Positions 1 through 9,310 of a DNA stretch of 64,000 nucleotides are shown in pieces. The notes under the pieces were generated by a model. The model saw only the letters and a list, made by a program, of their open reading frames with translations, was not told where the DNA came from and did not search any database. The DNA is from Pararoseomonas sp. SCSIO 73927. Its GTDB lineage: Bacteria > Pseudomonadota > Alphaproteobacteria > Acetobacterales > Acetobacteraceae. Position 1 is the stretch's first letter. Each line of letters starts with the position of its first letter. The stretch spans positions 4,806,001-4,870,000 of the forward strand of contig NZ_CP146232.1 of the NCBI RefSeq assembly GCF_037040815.1, written 5' to 3'. The translations under genes were made by a program, and so were the position numbers.

Positions 1-536
1 CAGCGCCCGCCCTCCGGCTCGCCCTCCTCGGTCATCAGATAGCCGGTCCGGCGCCGCATCCGGCGGTAGAAGCCCTCCATGACCAGCGGCGTGCCCGGCC
101 GCCCCAGCCGCGCGAATTCCTCGTGCCGGCAGAGGAACCGGTCGTCCTCCCGCACCTCCACCGGCAGGCCCAGCGCCGCCGCCCACCCGTCCTGCGCCGC
201 GCGCACGCGCCATTCCGCCGCCTCGGTCACCACGACGCCGGAGACGTCGTGCCGCCCCAGCGCCCGCTCCAACTCCCCGCCGAAGCCCCCCGTGTTCCCC
301 GGATCGTCCAGCCTGACGTAGTCGACCGTCACCCCCTCGGCCGCCAGCCCCGCCGCGAAGTGCCGCATGGCCGAGAAGAGAAAGGCGATCTTGCGCTGGT
401 GGTGGCGGACGTAGGTGGCTTCCTCGTGCGCCTCCGCCATCAGCACCACGTCACCGGGCGCGAGGTCGCGCAGGCAGGACAGGTCCCGCGTCAGCTGATC
501 GCCCAGAACAAAACGAATACGCGCCATGCGCGGCAT
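1..536 (-). CDS. phrB: FeS-type cryptochrome/photolyase (PhrB family), N-terminal part
   Basis: Partial gene running off the left edge; about 178 residues are present. The protein begins (M)ARIRFVLGDQL and carries HHQRKIAFLFSAMRHFA, EWRVRAAQDGW and MEGFYRRMRRRTGYLM, which are hallmarks of the deoxyribodipyrimidine photolyase-related (FeS-BCP) family typified by Agrobacterium PhrB, a flavin and [4Fe-4S] enzyme that repairs UV photoproducts in DNA. The FAD-binding and cluster-binding C-terminal half lies outside the window, so completeness cannot be judged. Two in-frame ATGs (536 and 527) are possible starts; the second directly precedes the conserved Rossmann strand. It lies 44 bases downstream of gatB in the same direction and could be read through from that operon. 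Confidence 0.85.
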   Translation of the reverse strand, partial: MPRMARIRFVLGDQLTRDLSCLRDLAPGDVVLMAEAHEEATYVRHHQRKIAFLFSAMRHFAAGLAAEGVTVDYVRLDDPGNTGGFGGELERALGRHDVSGVVVTEAAEWRVRAAQDGWAAALGLPVEVREDDRFLCRHEEFARLGRPGTPLVMEGFYRRMRRRTGYLMTEEGEPEGGR

Positions 537-580
537 ATGCCGTTGCGGCGCCGGATCGCAAGTCCCGGCGCCGCCCCGGA

Positions 581-2032
581 TCAGGCGTCCAGCTTCGCCT
601 TCAGCACCTCGTTCACCAGGGCCGGGTTCCCCTGCCCCTTCATGGCCTTCATGACCTGGCCCACGAACCAACCGAACAGGGTCGGCTTGGCCTTGTACTG
701 GGCCACCTTGTCGGGGTTGGCGGCGATGATGGCGTCCACGGCGGCCTCGATGGCCCCCGTATCCGTTACCTGCCGCAGCCCGCGCCTCTCCACGATGGTC
801 CCGGGCGCCTCGCCCGTCTCGCCCATCGCCTCCAGCACCTCCTTCGCCATCTTCCCGGACAGGGTCTTGTCCGCGATGAGGTCCAGGAGGGCGCCGAGGT
901 GTTTCGCCGAGACCGGGCTGTCCTCGATCCCCTTCCCCAGGCGGTTCAGCATGGCGAAGAAGTCGCCCGTCACCCAGTTCGCCGCCACCTTGGGGTCGCG
1001 TCCCGCGGCCACCTCCTCGTAAAAGGAGGCCGTCTCCTTCTCCGCGGTCAGCACGCTGGCATCGTAGGCCGAGAGCCCGAAATCGTTCACGTAGCGGGTG
1101 CGGCGGGCATCCGGCAGTTCCGGCAGGCCCGCGCGCAGCTCCTCGATCCAGGCCGGGTCCACCACCAGCGGGGGCAGGTCCGGGTCCGGGAAGTAGCGGT
1201 AGTCGTGCGCGTCCTCCTTGGACCGCATGGAGCGCGTGGTGCCGCGCGAGGTGTCGAAGAGCCGCGTCTCCTGATCGACGGTGCCCCCGGATTCCCACAC
1301 CTCGATCTGCCGCCGCGCCTCCGCCTCCACCGCCTGCATGACGAAGCGGATGGAGTTGACGTTCTTCACCTCGCAACGCGTGCGGAAGCCCTCGCCGGCC
1401 TTGCGGACGGAGACGTTCACGTCCGCCCGCAGCGAGCCCTGCTCCATGTTCCCGTCGCAGGTGCCGAGGTAGCGCAGGATCTGCCGGAGCTTCGTCAGAT
1501 ACGCGCCCGCCTCCTCCGGCGAGCGCATGTCCGGCTCCGACACGATCTCCATCAGCGCCACGCCGGAGCGGTTCAGGTCGATGAAGCTCTTCGTGGCGTG
1601 CTGGTCATGGATCGACTTGCCCGCATCCTGCTCCAGGTGCAGGCGGGTGATCCCGATTTCCTTGGTGCCGCCGTCCGACAACTCCACGGTGATCACGCCC
1701 GTGCCCACAATCGGGTGGGCGAACTGGCTGATCTGGTAGCCCTGCGGCAGGTCCGCGTAGAAGTAGTTCTTCCGATCGAAGCGCGACCAGGGGTTTACCT
1801 GCGCATTCAGCCCCAGCCCGGTCCGCACGGCCTGCGCCACGCATTCCCGGTTGATCACCGGCAGCATGCCCGGGAAGCCCGCGTCCACGAAGCTGACCTG
1901 GGAGTTCGGCTCCGCGCCGAATTCCGTGGCCGCGCCGCTGAACAGCTTGGCGTTGCTGGTAACCTGGGCATGGACCTCAAGCCCGATCACCAGTTCCCAG
2001 GGGCCGGTCTCGCCGTCGATGGTGTAGCTCAT
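581..2032 (-). CDS. gatB: Asp/Glu-tRNA amidotransferase subunit B
   Basis: 483 residues, normal length. GatB binds mischarged Glu-tRNA(Gln) or Asp-tRNA(Asn), phosphorylates the acyl side chain and receives ammonia from GatA. The N-terminal cradle motifs [12 protein letters not shown] (from about residue 12), [18 protein letters not shown] and the [14 protein letters not shown] segment are intact, and the C-terminal tail domain that grips the tRNA elbow is present ([13 protein letters not shown]). The ATG shares ATGA with the gatA stop, so it is probably translated by coupling. Presence of the complex implies that indirect amidation supplies Gln-tRNA and/or Asn-tRNA. Confidence 0.97.
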   Translation of the reverse strand: MSYTIDGETGPWELVIGLEVHAQVTSNAKLFSGAATEFGAEPNSQVSFVDAGFPGMLPVINRECVAQAVRTGLGLNAQVNPWSRFDRKNYFYADLPQGYQISQFAHPIVGTGVITVELSDGGTKEIGITRLHLEQDAGKSIHDQHATKSFIDLNRSGVALMEIVSEPDMRSPEEAGAYLTKLRQILRYLGTCDGNMEQGSLRADVNVSVRKAGEGFRTRCEVKNVNSIRFVMQAVEAEARRQIEVWESGGTVDQETRLFDTSRGTTRSMRSKEDAHDYRYFPDPDLPPLVVDPAWIEELRAGLPELPDARRTRYVNDFGLSAYDASVLTAEKETASFYEEVAAGRDPKVAANWVTGDFFAMLNRLGKGIEDSPVSAKHLGALLDLIADKTLSGKMAKEVLEAMGETGEAPGTIVERRGLRQVTDTGAIEAAVDAIIAANPDKVAQYKAKPTLFGWFVGQVMKAMKGQGNPALVNEVLKAKLDA

Positions 2033-3510
2033 GCGAAAGCCCTCACCTGCGGCAGTGCCTTCAGCGCCGCCGCCTTCTCGATCGTGGTGCCCACCGCGAA
2101 CACCGTCTCCTCGTCGAAGTCGCGCGCCAGCACCTGCAGCCCCAGCGGCAGCCCGTGCCGGTCATATCCTGCCGGCACCGTCATGCCGGGGATGCCCGCC
2201 AGGTTGGCCGTCACGGTGAACACGTCGTTCAGGTACATCGCCACCGGATCGTCCTGCTTCTCCCCCGCCGGGAAGGCGGCGGAGGGCGTGGCCGGCGTCA
2301 GGATGGCGTCCACGTCCCGGAAGGCGAAGTCGAAGTCGCGCTTGATCAGCGCGCGCACCTTCTGCGCCTTCAGGTAGTAGGCGTCGTAGTAGCCGGCGCT
2401 CAGCACGTAGGTGCCGATCATGATGCGCCGCTTCACCTCGGCCCCGAACCCGGCCGCGCGCGTGCGCTCGTACAGGTCCTTCAGGTCCTCGCCGTCCACC
2501 CGCGCCCCGTAGCGCACGCCGTCGTAGCGCGCGAGGTTGGAGGAGGCCTCCGCCGGCGCCACGATGTAGTAGGTCGGCAGCGCGTACTTCGTGTGCGGTA
2601 GGGAGATGTCCACGATCTCCGCGCCCTCCGCCCGCAGCCAGTCCAGGCCCTGCTGCCACAGCGCCTCGATCTCGTCCGGCATCCCCTCCAGCCGGTACTC
2701 CTTCGGCACGCCGATCCTCAGCCCCTTCACGCCGCGCGCGCAGGCCGCCGCGAAGTCCGGCACGGGCAGGTTGGCGCTGGTGCTGTCCTTCGGGTCATGG
2801 CCGGACATGCTCTCCAGCAGGAGGGCGCAATCCTCCACGGTGCGGGCCACAGGCCCGGGCGTATCAAGCGAGGAGGCGAAGGCCACCACGCCCCAGCGGG
2901 AGCAGCGCCCGTAGGTCGGCTTGATCCCGGCGATGCCGCAGAGGGCCGCGGGCTGGCGGATGGAACCGCCCGTGTCCGTCGCCGTCGCGCCCAGCGCCAG
3001 CCGCGCGGCCACCGCCGCCGCGGACCCGCCGGAGGAGCCGCCCGGCACCAGCCGAACGCCGTCGTCGTTGGAGCGCTGCCAAGGGTTCTCCACCTCGCCG
3101 AAGGCCGAGGTGGCGTTGGACGAGCCCATGGCGAACTCGTCCAGGTTCACCTTGCCGAGGAACACCGCCCCGTCCCGCAGCAGGTTGGATGTCACCGTGC
3201 TCTCGTAAGGCGGGGTGAACTCGCCCAGGATGCGGCTGGCCGCCGTGGTGCGGGTGCCCGCCGTGCAGAACAGGTCCTTGATGGCCAGCGGGATGCCTTC
3301 CAGCTTCCCGGCCAGCCCGTCTGCCCGCCGCTTGTCGGAGGCGCGCGCCGCCTCCAGCGCCTTCTCCGCCGTCACGGTGATGAAGGCGTTCAGCCGCGGG
3401 TTCAGCACCTGGATCGCCTCCAGATGCGCCTGCGTCAGCGCCTCCGAGGTGACGATGCCCTCGTTCAGCGCCTCGAGCGCGCCGCGGATGGTGAAATCGG
3501 TGGGGTGCAT
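2029..3510 (-). CDS. gatA: Asp/Glu-tRNA amidotransferase subunit A (amidase)
   Basis: 493 residues. GatA is the glutaminase of the GatCAB complex, releasing ammonia from glutamine and channelling it to GatB. The amidase-signature triad is visible: Lys78 (in GIPLAIKDL), cis-Ser159 (in GGSSGGS) and nucleophile Ser183 (in [11 protein letters not shown]), with the same 24-residue spacing between the serines as in characterised GatA proteins. The start MHPTDF is chosen because its ATG overlaps the gatC stop by one base (TGATG); longer in-frame extensions upstream run through gatC and are not plausible. Middle gene of the gatC-gatA-gatB operon. Confidence 0.97.
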   Translation of the reverse strand: MHPTDFTIRGALEALNEGIVTSEALTQAHLEAIQVLNPRLNAFITVTAEKALEAARASDKRRADGLAGKLEGIPLAIKDLFCTAGTRTTAASRILGEFTPPYESTVTSNLLRDGAVFLGKVNLDEFAMGSSNATSAFGEVENPWQRSNDDGVRLVPGGSSGGSAAAVAARLALGATATDTGGSIRQPAALCGIAGIKPTYGRCSRWGVVAFASSLDTPGPVARTVEDCALLLESMSGHDPKDSTSANLPVPDFAAACARGVKGLRIGVPKEYRLEGMPDEIEALWQQGLDWLRAEGAEIVDISLPHTKYALPTYYIVAPAEASSNLARYDGVRYGARVDGEDLKDLYERTRAAGFGAEVKRRIMIGTYVLSAGYYDAYYLKAQKVRALIKRDFDFAFRDVDAILTPATPSAAFPAGEKQDDPVAMYLNDVFTVTANLAGIPGMTVPAGYDRHGLPLGLQVLARDFDEETVFAVGTTIEKAAALKALPQVRAFA

Positions 3511-3797
3511 CACTCGACAACCTTCGGAACGGCGAAGAACTCGCCGGCGCGGTCCGGCGCGTTGGCCAGAACGGCCGCGGCCTGACCGCCATCGGTCACC
3601 ACGTCGTCGCGCATCGGCATCGCGGCAGCCCCGGCGCCGGCCAGGGGCTCCACATCGGCGGTATCCACCTCCTGCAGCTGCTCGATCCAGCCGAGGATGC
3701 CGTTCAGCTCCGCCTGCAGGCGGTGGTCCTCGCCCTCCTCCAGATGGAGCCGGGCGAGCGACGCGACGCGCCTCACGGTCTGCAAGTCGAGTGACAT
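3510..3797 (-). CDS. gatC: Asp/Glu-tRNA amidotransferase subunit C
   Basis: 95 residues, normal for GatC, the small belt-like subunit that holds GatA and GatB together. The N-terminus [19 protein letters not shown] and the DVEPL turn in the middle are characteristic; the C-terminus ends in the usual FFAVPKVVE. It is the first gene of gatCAB. The 108 bases between it and the divergent protease gene at 3906 hold a good -35-like TTGACT on the minus strand (3857-3852), but no convincing -10 follows at the right distance. Confidence 0.94.
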   Translation of the reverse strand: MSLDLQTVRRVASLARLHLEEGEDHRLQAELNGILGWIEQLQEVDTADVEPLAGAGAAAMPMRDDVVTDGGQAAAVLANAPDRAGEFFAVPKVVE

Positions 3798-3905
3798 GGA
3801 ACGTCCTGGTCTGAAGGCGAAGAGCCCTCAGGAAGCCGCCGCCCCCCCTCAAGTCAAGGGGCAGCGCCTTCCCGGCCCGGCGGCGCGGGCGCATATCGCA
3901 CCGGC

Positions 3906-4844
3906 ATGACGCGTCTTACCACCCTTCCCGCCCTCCTGGCCGCCCTGCTCCTGGGGACCGGCGCCGCCTCGGCCGCCTGCCCGGCGGGCGAGGGGGAGCG
4001 CCTGATCCTCGCCGCCCCGGCCTCCCCCGCCGTCCGCGCCCTGCTCGGCCCCGCGGCGGCCGGGCCACTGCCGATCGTCCTCGCCCAGGCGAACGGCGCG
4101 GCGCTGCCCTTCGTGCTGGACACCGGCTCCAGCCTCACCATGCTGCGCCCCGAGGCCGCCGTGGCGCTCGGCCTCACGATGGACCCGGACCGCTCCACCC
4201 CCATCACCGGTGTTGGCGGCACCTCCCGCCTGCCCAACGCCGTGCTGCGCCACTTTGCTATCGGCCGCCGGGTTTTCCCGAACCTCTCCATTCCCGTCGC
4301 CCCGGGCAGCGAGGAAGAGGGCGGGATCGCCGGGATCGTCGGCGCCGACCTGCTCCGCCACGGCGCGCTGGAGCTGGACCTGCCCGCCGGCCGCGCCGTG
4401 CTGCACGACAGCCCCGCCTGCATCGACGCCGCGCCCCCCTGGCCGGCCGAGGCAATCCCGGCCGAGGTGACGAGCGAGGGGCTGGTGATCCTCCCCCTGC
4501 GCCTGAACGGCCGCCCCGCCCGCGCCCTGCTGGACACGGGCGCGGTCCGCACCGTGCTGCGGCAGGACCGGATCGCAAATTTCGGTATCCCCGCCAGCGC
4601 GCTGCGCGCCCCCTCGGCGGGCACCGTCTTCGGCACGGGCGGGGAGGCGGCGGAGTTCCGCATCCATGAGGGCGCGACGCTGAACCTCGGGAGGTACGTC
4701 ACCGCGGCCATGCCGATCGTCCTCGCCCCCCTGCCGCCCTCCCTTTCCGTGGACCTGGTGCTCGGCCAGGACATCCTCGGCGCACGCCGCCTGTGGCTCT
4801 CCTACGCCGCCGGCCGCCTCTGGGTCGGTCCCTCGGCGCGCTGA
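3906..4844 (+). CDS. periplasmic two-lobed retropepsin-like aspartic protease
   Basis: 312 residues with a Sec-type signal peptide (about residues 1-23, ending ASA-A). Two aspartic-protease half-sites occur in one chain: [12 protein letters not shown] with the catalytic Asp at 72, and [12 protein letters not shown] with Asp at 210. Each is followed by its own hydrophobic-Gly strand (GIVGADLL and LVLGQDIL), so both halves are complete retropepsin-type folds and the protein probably forms a pepsin-like pseudodimer. Bacterial retropepsin-like proteases of this family act in the envelope; the substrate here is unknown. It ends one base before the ruvX start, so the two are likely cotranscribed. 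Confidence 0.8.
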   Translation: MTRLTTLPALLAALLLGTGAASAACPAGEGERLILAAPASPAVRALLGPAAAGPLPIVLAQANGAALPFVLDTGSSLTMLRPEAAVALGLTMDPDRSTPITGVGGTSRLPNAVLRHFAIGRRVFPNLSIPVAPGSEEEGGIAGIVGADLLRHGALELDLPAGRAVLHDSPACIDAAPPWPAEAIPAEVTSEGLVILPLRLNGRPARALLDTGAVRTVLRQDRIANFGIPASALRAPSAGTVFGTGGEAAEFRIHEGATLNLGRYVTAAMPIVLAPLPPSLSVDLVLGQDILGARRLWLSYAAGRLWVGPSAR

Positions 4845-4845
4845 C

Positions 4846-5307
4846 ATGCCCGTCACCCCCCTCCCCCAGCTCCGCGCCGCCCTGCCCCGCCACGCCCGGC
4901 TGATCGGGCTGGATCCCGGCAGCAAGATCATCGGCATCGCTCTCTCGGACGTGCTGCTGATGCTCGCCTCCCCCTACGCCGCCCTGCCCCGCGGCAAGCT
5001 GGCGCCGACCGCCGCCGAGATCCGGCGCATCGCGGAGAAGGAGGGCGCGGGCGGCCTCGTCTGCGGGCTGCCGCTGGGGATGGACGGTTCCTTCGGCCCA
5101 GCCGCCCAGGCCGCGAAGGACTGGGCCATGGCCGTCTCGGACGCCAGCGGCCTGCCCGTGGCGCTCTGGGACGAGCGCCTCTCCTCCTCCGCCGTGAACC
5201 GGATGATGATCGAGGCCGACCTCTCCCGCGCGAAGCGCGCGAAGGCCGTGGACGCGGCGGCGGCGGCCTACATGCTCCAGGCCGCGCTGGACGCCACGCG
5301 GGGCTGA
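4846..5307 (+). CDS. ruvX: putative Holliday junction resolvase / pre-16S rRNA nuclease (YqgF)
   Basis: 153 residues, normal for the YqgF/RuvX family of RNase H-fold nucleases implicated in 16S rRNA 5'-end maturation and possibly in recombination. The catalytic Asp of LIGLDPGSKIIGIAL (about residue 23), the GLPLGMDGS loop and the WDERLSSSAV motif with its Glu are all present. The C-terminal Asp lies in KAVDAAAAAYMLQ. It begins immediately after the protease gene and is followed by 72 non-coding bases before the chromate transporter pair. Confidence 0.92.
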   Translation: MPVTPLPQLRAALPRHARLIGLDPGSKIIGIALSDVLLMLASPYAALPRGKLAPTAAEIRRIAEKEGAGGLVCGLPLGMDGSFGPAAQAAKDWAMAVSDASGLPVALWDERLSSSAVNRMMIEADLSRAKRAKAVDAAAAAYMLQAALDATRG

Positions 5308-5342
5308 CCTCCGCGCATTGGACATCCCGCGCCGCCGGGCGC

Positions 5343-5354
5343 ATCCCGCGGGAT
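5343..5354. promoter_or_regulatory. palindrome upstream of the chromate transporter genes
   Basis: ATCCCGCGGGAT is a perfect 12-base palindrome 25 bases before the ATG of the first CHR gene; its left half ATCCCGCG also occurs at 5324-5331, 19 bases earlier. This looks like a possible operator. No regulator gene is adjacent, and in 70% GC DNA short GC palindromes arise often, so the call is tentative. Confidence 0.3.
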
Positions 5355-5379
5355 ACCGAAACCAGGGGAGCCGGAACGG

Positions 5380-5970
5380 ATGCGAAGCCCGAGCAGCAGC
5401 GCGGCCACCCTGCCGCCGGACGGAACCGGCACCGGCAAGCCGCCGCCAGGCTGCGCCGACCTCTTCCTCGGCTTCCTCGGCCTCGGCCTGATGGGCTTCG
5501 GCGGCGTGCTCCCCCTCGCCCGCCGCATGCTGGTGGAGAACCGGCGCTGGCTGACGCCGGATCACTTCACCGAACTGCTCGGCCTCTGCCACTTCCTGCC
5601 GGGCGGCAACATCATCAACCTCTCCGTCGCGGTGGGGCTGGAGTTCCGGGGCGTCGCGGGCGCCGTCTCGGCCCTGCTCGGCCTCATCCTCGGCCCGACC
5701 GCGGTGGTGGTCGGCCTCGGCGTCCTCTATGACGGGTACAAGGACGATCCGACCCTCCAGCACATCTTCATGGGCCTCGCCGCCGCCGCCGCGGGCCTTC
5801 TCGTCTCGACGGCGTGGAAGATGCTCTGGCCGCTGCGGTCCAGGCCGGTGGCGCTGGCGATCGTCCTCCTCACCATGCTCGCCATCGCCGTGCTGCGCCT
5901 GCCGCTTCTCCCCAGCATGGCCGTGCTGGCGCCCCTCAGCATCCTCGCGACCTGGCGGTTCAGCCGGTGA
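5380..5970 (+). CDS. chrA: chromate transporter, first CHR half
   Basis: 196 residues with hydrophobic segments spread from about residue 25 to the end. The FLGLGLMGFGG motif near the N-terminus and the LCHFLPGGNIINL segment identify a single CHR domain. Full-size ChrA has two CHR domains; short-chain CHR proteins are encoded as neighbouring pairs that work together, which is the arrangement here. The family exports chromate or related oxyanions from the cytoplasm, but many members have untested substrates. Its stop overlaps the GTG of the next gene (GTGA). Confidence 0.85.
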   Translation: MRSPSSSAATLPPDGTGTGKPPPGCADLFLGFLGLGLMGFGGVLPLARRMLVENRRWLTPDHFTELLGLCHFLPGGNIINLSVAVGLEFRGVAGAVSALLGLILGPTAVVVGLGVLYDGYKDDPTLQHIFMGLAAAAAGLLVSTAWKMLWPLRSRPVALAIVLLTMLAIAVLRLPLLPSMAVLAPLSILATWRFSR

Positions 5971-6485
5971 GCACCCTCGTCGCCCTCGCCGTCATCTTTA
6001 CCCAGCTCTCGCTCCTCGCCTTCGGCGGCGGGAACACCATCCTGCCGGAGATGCAGCGCCAAGTGGTGGAGGTGCACCGCTGGATGAGCGCGCAGGACTT
6101 TTCCGCCCTCTTCGCCCTCGCCCAGGCGGCGCCGGGGCCGAACATGATGGTGGTGCCGCTGGTGGGGTGGCATGTGGCGGGCTGGCCCGGCCTGCTCGTC
6201 TCCTCGATCGCGAAGTTCGGCCCCTCCTCGATTCTCACCGGGGTCGTCCTGGGGCTGTGGCGGCGCTTCAAGGACCGGCCCTGGCGCAAGGTGGTGCAGG
6301 CCGGGCTGGTGCCGATGACGGTGGGGCTGGTGGTGGCCAGCGCGTGGCTGATCACGGAGGCGACGACGACCGAGTGGCTTCTCGGCGCCATCACGGCCGC
6401 CGTAGCGGGCCTTTCAGCAGCGACGAAACTGCACCCGCTCTGGCTGCTCTCCGGCGGGGCGATCGCCGCGCTCGTCCTGCTGTGA
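5967..6485 (+). CDS. chrA: chromate transporter, second CHR half
   Basis: 172 residues from the GTG start that overlaps the upstream stop. The protein opens with a hydrophobic helix and the paired-CHR motif LLAFGGGNTILPE, followed by AQAAPGPNMMVVPLVGW, the family's conserved proline-rich segment. It contains about five further membrane spans. A longer reading with an ATG at 5814 would lie wholly inside the preceding gene in another frame and is rejected. It is expected to form the functional transporter with the 5380-5970 product. Confidence 0.85.
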   Translation: MSTLVALAVIFTQLSLLAFGGGNTILPEMQRQVVEVHRWMSAQDFSALFALAQAAPGPNMMVVPLVGWHVAGWPGLLVSSIAKFGPSSILTGVVLGLWRRFKDRPWRKVVQAGLVPMTVGLVVASAWLITEATTTEWLLGAITAAVAGLSAATKLHPLWLLSGGAIAALVLL

Positions 6486-6493
6486 AGCCGGGA

Positions 6494-6514
6494 GGGGCCG
6501 CTGACGGCGGCCTC
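6494..6514. terminator. hairpin between convergent genes
   Basis: GGGGCCGC (6494-6501), loop TGACG, GCGGCCTC (6507-6514): an eight-pair stem with one G-U pair between the converging chr and GNAT genes. The right arm enters the GNAT stop codon (6513-6515). There is no T tract on either strand, so it would be a weak or Rho-assisted bidirectional end. Confidence 0.4.
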
Positions 6515-6998
6515 ACCTGCGGCATCCGGACGGGCTGACCGGGCGCTCCATGTAGTGGGCCCCGGCATCGTAGTGCCGCAACACGGCCGCCAGCGCCGGG
6601 TCCGGCACCGTCACGAAGCCCTGACGGCGCCAGAAGCCCTCCGTGCCGCCGATGGCGACCAGTGCCATGGGCAGCCCGCCCGCGATCTCGGCCAGGGCAA
6701 GCACCGCCGCCCCTCCGGCCCCGCCGGCCCGCGCCGCCGGCAGGATCGCCAGATCGTGCAGGTAGAACACCTCTGGCCGCGCCGGCAGGGCGCCCAGGAG
6801 CGTGTTCAGCGGCGGAGGGCGGCGCCGGTGCCATGGGTGGGCGATGGCGTAGCCCAGCGCCGCGCGGCCGGCCTGAAGCATCATGCACCCCGCGGGGTGC
6901 AGCGCCAGCCGCTCCGCAAAGACCGCGTCCGATTCCGGGTGCCCTGGATGCACCGCGGCCGCGATGGCGCCTACGGCCGGCAGGTCCCCTGCCCCCAT
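6513..6998 (-). CDS. GNAT-family N-acetyltransferase
   Basis: 161 residues from ATG 6998. Motifs of the GCN5-related fold are visible: the beta4 strand VFYLHDLAILPAARAGGAGG with the acetyl-CoA pyrophosphate-binding loop (R-A-G-G-A-G-G), and the terminal GFWRRQGFVTV strand-turn. Members transfer acetyl from acetyl-CoA to amines; the acceptor cannot be predicted. Divergent from pyrB and convergent with the chromate transporter. Upstream in-frame sequence has no better start codon. Confidence 0.75.
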   Translation of the reverse strand: MGAGDLPAVGAIAAAVHPGHPESDAVFAERLALHPAGCMMLQAGRAALGYAIAHPWHRRRPPPLNTLLGALPARPEVFYLHDLAILPAARAGGAGGAAVLALAEIAGGLPMALVAIGGTEGFWRRQGFVTVPDPALAAVLRHYDAGAHYMERPVSPSGCRR

Positions 6999-7051
6999 CG
7001 CCCGCCAGATCCCGCCCTTTTCGCCCAGCCCCGCCTCCCCTAAACAGCCGG

Positions 7052-7072
7052 GGGCCGGCGGCGAGCCGGCCC
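7052..7072. repeat. inverted repeat in the pyrB leader
   Basis: GGGCCGGC (7052-7059), loop GGCGA, GCCGGCCC (7065-7072): a perfect eight-base stem ending 28 bases before the pyrB ATG. It could be a leader hairpin. The rest of the 102-base divergent region shows no clear promoter hexamers. Stems of this size are near chance expectation at this GC content. Confidence 0.35.
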
Positions 7073-7100
7073 TCGCCCCGTCCACCGCCCGCGAGGCCCC

Positions 7101-8042
7101 ATGCCCCTCTACCCGCACCGGCACCTCCTCGCGCTCCAAGGGCTGGAGCCGCCCTATATCGCGGAACTCCTGGACCTCGCCGAGAGCTACGCCCTGCTGA
7201 ACCGGGGCGGGAAGACCCAGCGGGACGTGCTGCGCGGCCTGACCCTCATCAACCTCTTCTTCGAGGACAGCACGCGCACCCGCACCAGCTTCGAGCTGGC
7301 GGGCAAGCGGCTGGGCGCGGACGTGATCAACATGTCTGTCTCCACCAGCAGCGTGAACAAGGGCGAGACGCTGCTCGACACCGCGTCCACGCTGAACGCC
7401 ATGAAGACCGACCTTCTGGTCATCCGCCACGCCCAGTCCGGCGCCCCCGCCCTCCTCTCCCAGAAGGTGGACGCCGCCGTGATCAACGCCGGCGACGGCA
7501 CGCACGAGCACCCCACCCAGGCGCTGCTGGACGCGCTGACCATCCGCCGCCGCAAGGGCACGCTGGAGAACCTGACGGTCGCCATCTGCGGCGACGTGCT
7601 GCACAGCCGGGTGGCCCGCAGCAACATCCACCTGCTGCTGGCGATGAACTGCCGCGTCCGCGTCGTCGGCCCGCCGACCCTGCTTCCATCGGAGGTGGAG
7701 GCCCTGGGCGTGGAGGTGTTCCACGACATGCGCGCGGGTATCAAGGACGCCGACGTGGTGATGATGCTGCGGCTGCAGAAGGAGCGGATGGCGGGCGGCC
7801 TCGTCCCTTCCGCCCGCGAGTTCTTCCGCTTCTACGGGCTGGACGGCGCGAAGCTGAAGCTGGCGAAGCCAGACGCCATTGTTATGCACCCCGGCCCGAT
7901 GAACCGCGGCGTAGAGATCGACAGCGCCGTGGCGGACGATCCCGCCCGCAGCGTGATCGGCGAGCAGGTGGAGATGGGGGTCGCCGTCCGCATGGCCGTG
8001 CTCGACATCCTCTCCCAGAACAGCCGGCGGAACGCGCGATGA
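7101..8042 (+). CDS. pyrB: aspartate carbamoyltransferase catalytic subunit
   Basis: 313 residues. Catalyses carbamoyl phosphate plus aspartate to N-carbamoylaspartate, the committed step of pyrimidine synthesis. The carbamoyl-phosphate loop STRTRTSFE (residues 57-65), the HPTQALLD motif, and the aspartate-domain HPGPMNRG motif are intact. No pyrI regulatory gene is nearby; instead pyrB overlaps (ATGA) a dihydroorotase homologue lacking catalytic residues, the arrangement of class A ATCases in Pseudomonas, where the dead partner is needed to assemble active enzyme. Confidence 0.97.
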   Translation: MPLYPHRHLLALQGLEPPYIAELLDLAESYALLNRGGKTQRDVLRGLTLINLFFEDSTRTRTSFELAGKRLGADVINMSVSTSSVNKGETLLDTASTLNAMKTDLLVIRHAQSGAPALLSQKVDAAVINAGDGTHEHPTQALLDALTIRRRKGTLENLTVAICGDVLHSRVARSNIHLLLAMNCRVRVVGPPTLLPSEVEALGVEVFHDMRAGIKDADVVMMLRLQKERMAGGLVPSAREFFRFYGLDGAKLKLAKPDAIVMHPGPMNRGVEIDSAVADDPARSVIGEQVEMGVAVRMAVLDILSQNSRRNAR

Positions 8043-9310
8043 GCACTCTCCTCCTCGACAACGCCCGCCTGGTCTGCCCCGCAACCGGCCGCGACGCGCC
8101 GGGCCGCTTGCTGGTGCAGGATGGCCGAATCGCCGGGCTGGACGGCTCAGGCGCGCCGGAGGGTGCCACGGTGTTGGATTGCGGCGGCCACGTCCTCGCC
8201 CCCGGCCTGATCGACCTGCGCGCCACCCTCGGCGAGCCCGGCCACGAGCACCGCGAGACGATCGAGAGCGCGGCGGAAGCGGCGGCGGCGGGCGGCATCA
8301 CCACCCTCTGCGCGCTGCCGGACAGCGAGCCGGCGCTGGACGACCCCGCGCCGCTGCAGTTCATCCTGCGCCGAGGCGAGATGACGGGGACCCTCACCAT
8401 CCTTCCTTACGGCGCCGCCACCCGCGGCTGCGCGGGGAAGGAGATGACGGAATTTGGCCTGCTGCGTGAGGCCGGCGCGGTCGCGTTCACCGACGGCACC
8501 CGCGCCATCGCCGATGCCCGCACCATGCGCCTCGCCCTCTCCTACGCCCGCGCCTTCGGCACCTTCATCGTGCAGCATCCGGAGGAGCCGAGCCTGGCGC
8601 GCAACGCGAGCGCGACCGAGGGCGAGATGGCGACCCGCATGGGCCTCCCCTCCGTCCCGGCGGCCGCGGAGGCGATGATGGTGGCGCGCGACATCGCCCT
8701 GGCCCGGCTGACGAAGGGCCATGTCCACTTCGCCCATGTCTCCACGTCAGCCGCGCTGGACCTGATCCGCGCAGCCAAGGCCGAGGGGCTGCGCGTGACC
8801 TGCGACACCGCGCCCCCCTACTTCGATCTGAACGAGACGGCGATCGGCGATTTCCGCACCTACGCCAAGCTCTCCCCCCCGCTGCGGCGGGAGGAGGACC
8901 GGCTGTCCGTGATCGCGGCCCTGCGCGACGGCACCATCGACGCCATTGCCTCGGACCATCAGCCGCGCGACGCGGACGACAAGCGCGTCCCCTTCGCGCA
9001 GGCGGAGGCGGGCGGCGCCGGCCTCGCCACCTTGCTCGGCGTGACCGTCGCCCGCTACCACGGCGGCGACCTGACGCTGATGCGGGCGCTGGAACTTCTC
9101 ACCTCAGCCCCCGCGAGGCTGCTGGGGCTGGAAGCCGGCCGCCTCGCCCCCGGCGCGCCCGCCGACCTCGTCCTCTTCGCCCCGGACCGGGGCTGGAAGG
9201 TCGAGGCCGGGAAGCTGCCGGGCAAGGCGCAGAACTCCCCCTTCGACGGCCGCGCCCTGGAGGGCAAGGTCCTCGGCACCTGGAAGGCCGGAAGGCGCGT
9301 GTTCGGATGA
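8039..9310 (+). CDS. pyrX: non-catalytic dihydroorotase homologue (PyrC'/PyrX)
   Basis: 423 residues, TIM-barrel amidohydrolase fold, clearly in the type I dihydroorotase family ([33 protein letters not shown]). The first metal-binding motif, normally DxHxHxR before EPG, reads [10 protein letters not shown], so both histidines and the substrate Arg are gone. The later TDHAPH motif reads SDHQPR, and the FSDDG segment reads AFTDGTRAI. The protein is therefore predicted not to hydrolyse carbamoylaspartate. In pseudomonads the equivalent PyrC' is a structural partner of PyrB. A catalytic pyrC should exist elsewhere in the genome. Overlaps pyrB and plsY by four bases each. Confidence 0.9.
   Translation: MSTLLLDNARLVCPATGRDAPGRLLVQDGRIAGLDGSGAPEGATVLDCGGHVLAPGLIDLRATLGEPGHEHRETIESAAEAAAAGGITTLCALPDSEPALDDPAPLQFILRRGEMTGTLTILPYGAATRGCAGKEMTEFGLLREAGAVAFTDGTRAIADARTMRLALSYARAFGTFIVQHPEEPSLARNASATEGEMATRMGLPSVPAAAEAMMVARDIALARLTKGHVHFAHVSTSAALDLIRAAKAEGLRVTCDTAPPYFDLNETAIGDFRTYAKLSPPLRREEDRLSVIAALRDGTIDAIASDHQPRDADDKRVPFAQAEAGGAGLATLLGVTVARYHGGDLTLMRALELLTSAPARLLGLEAGRLAPGAPADLVLFAPDRGWKVEAGKLPGKAQNSPFDGRALEGKVLGTWKAGRRVFG

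Noticed and set aside
6662..8038. Long upstream extension of the pyrC' frame
   Set aside because: It crosses pyrB in another frame; the ATGA junction at 8039 is the natural start.
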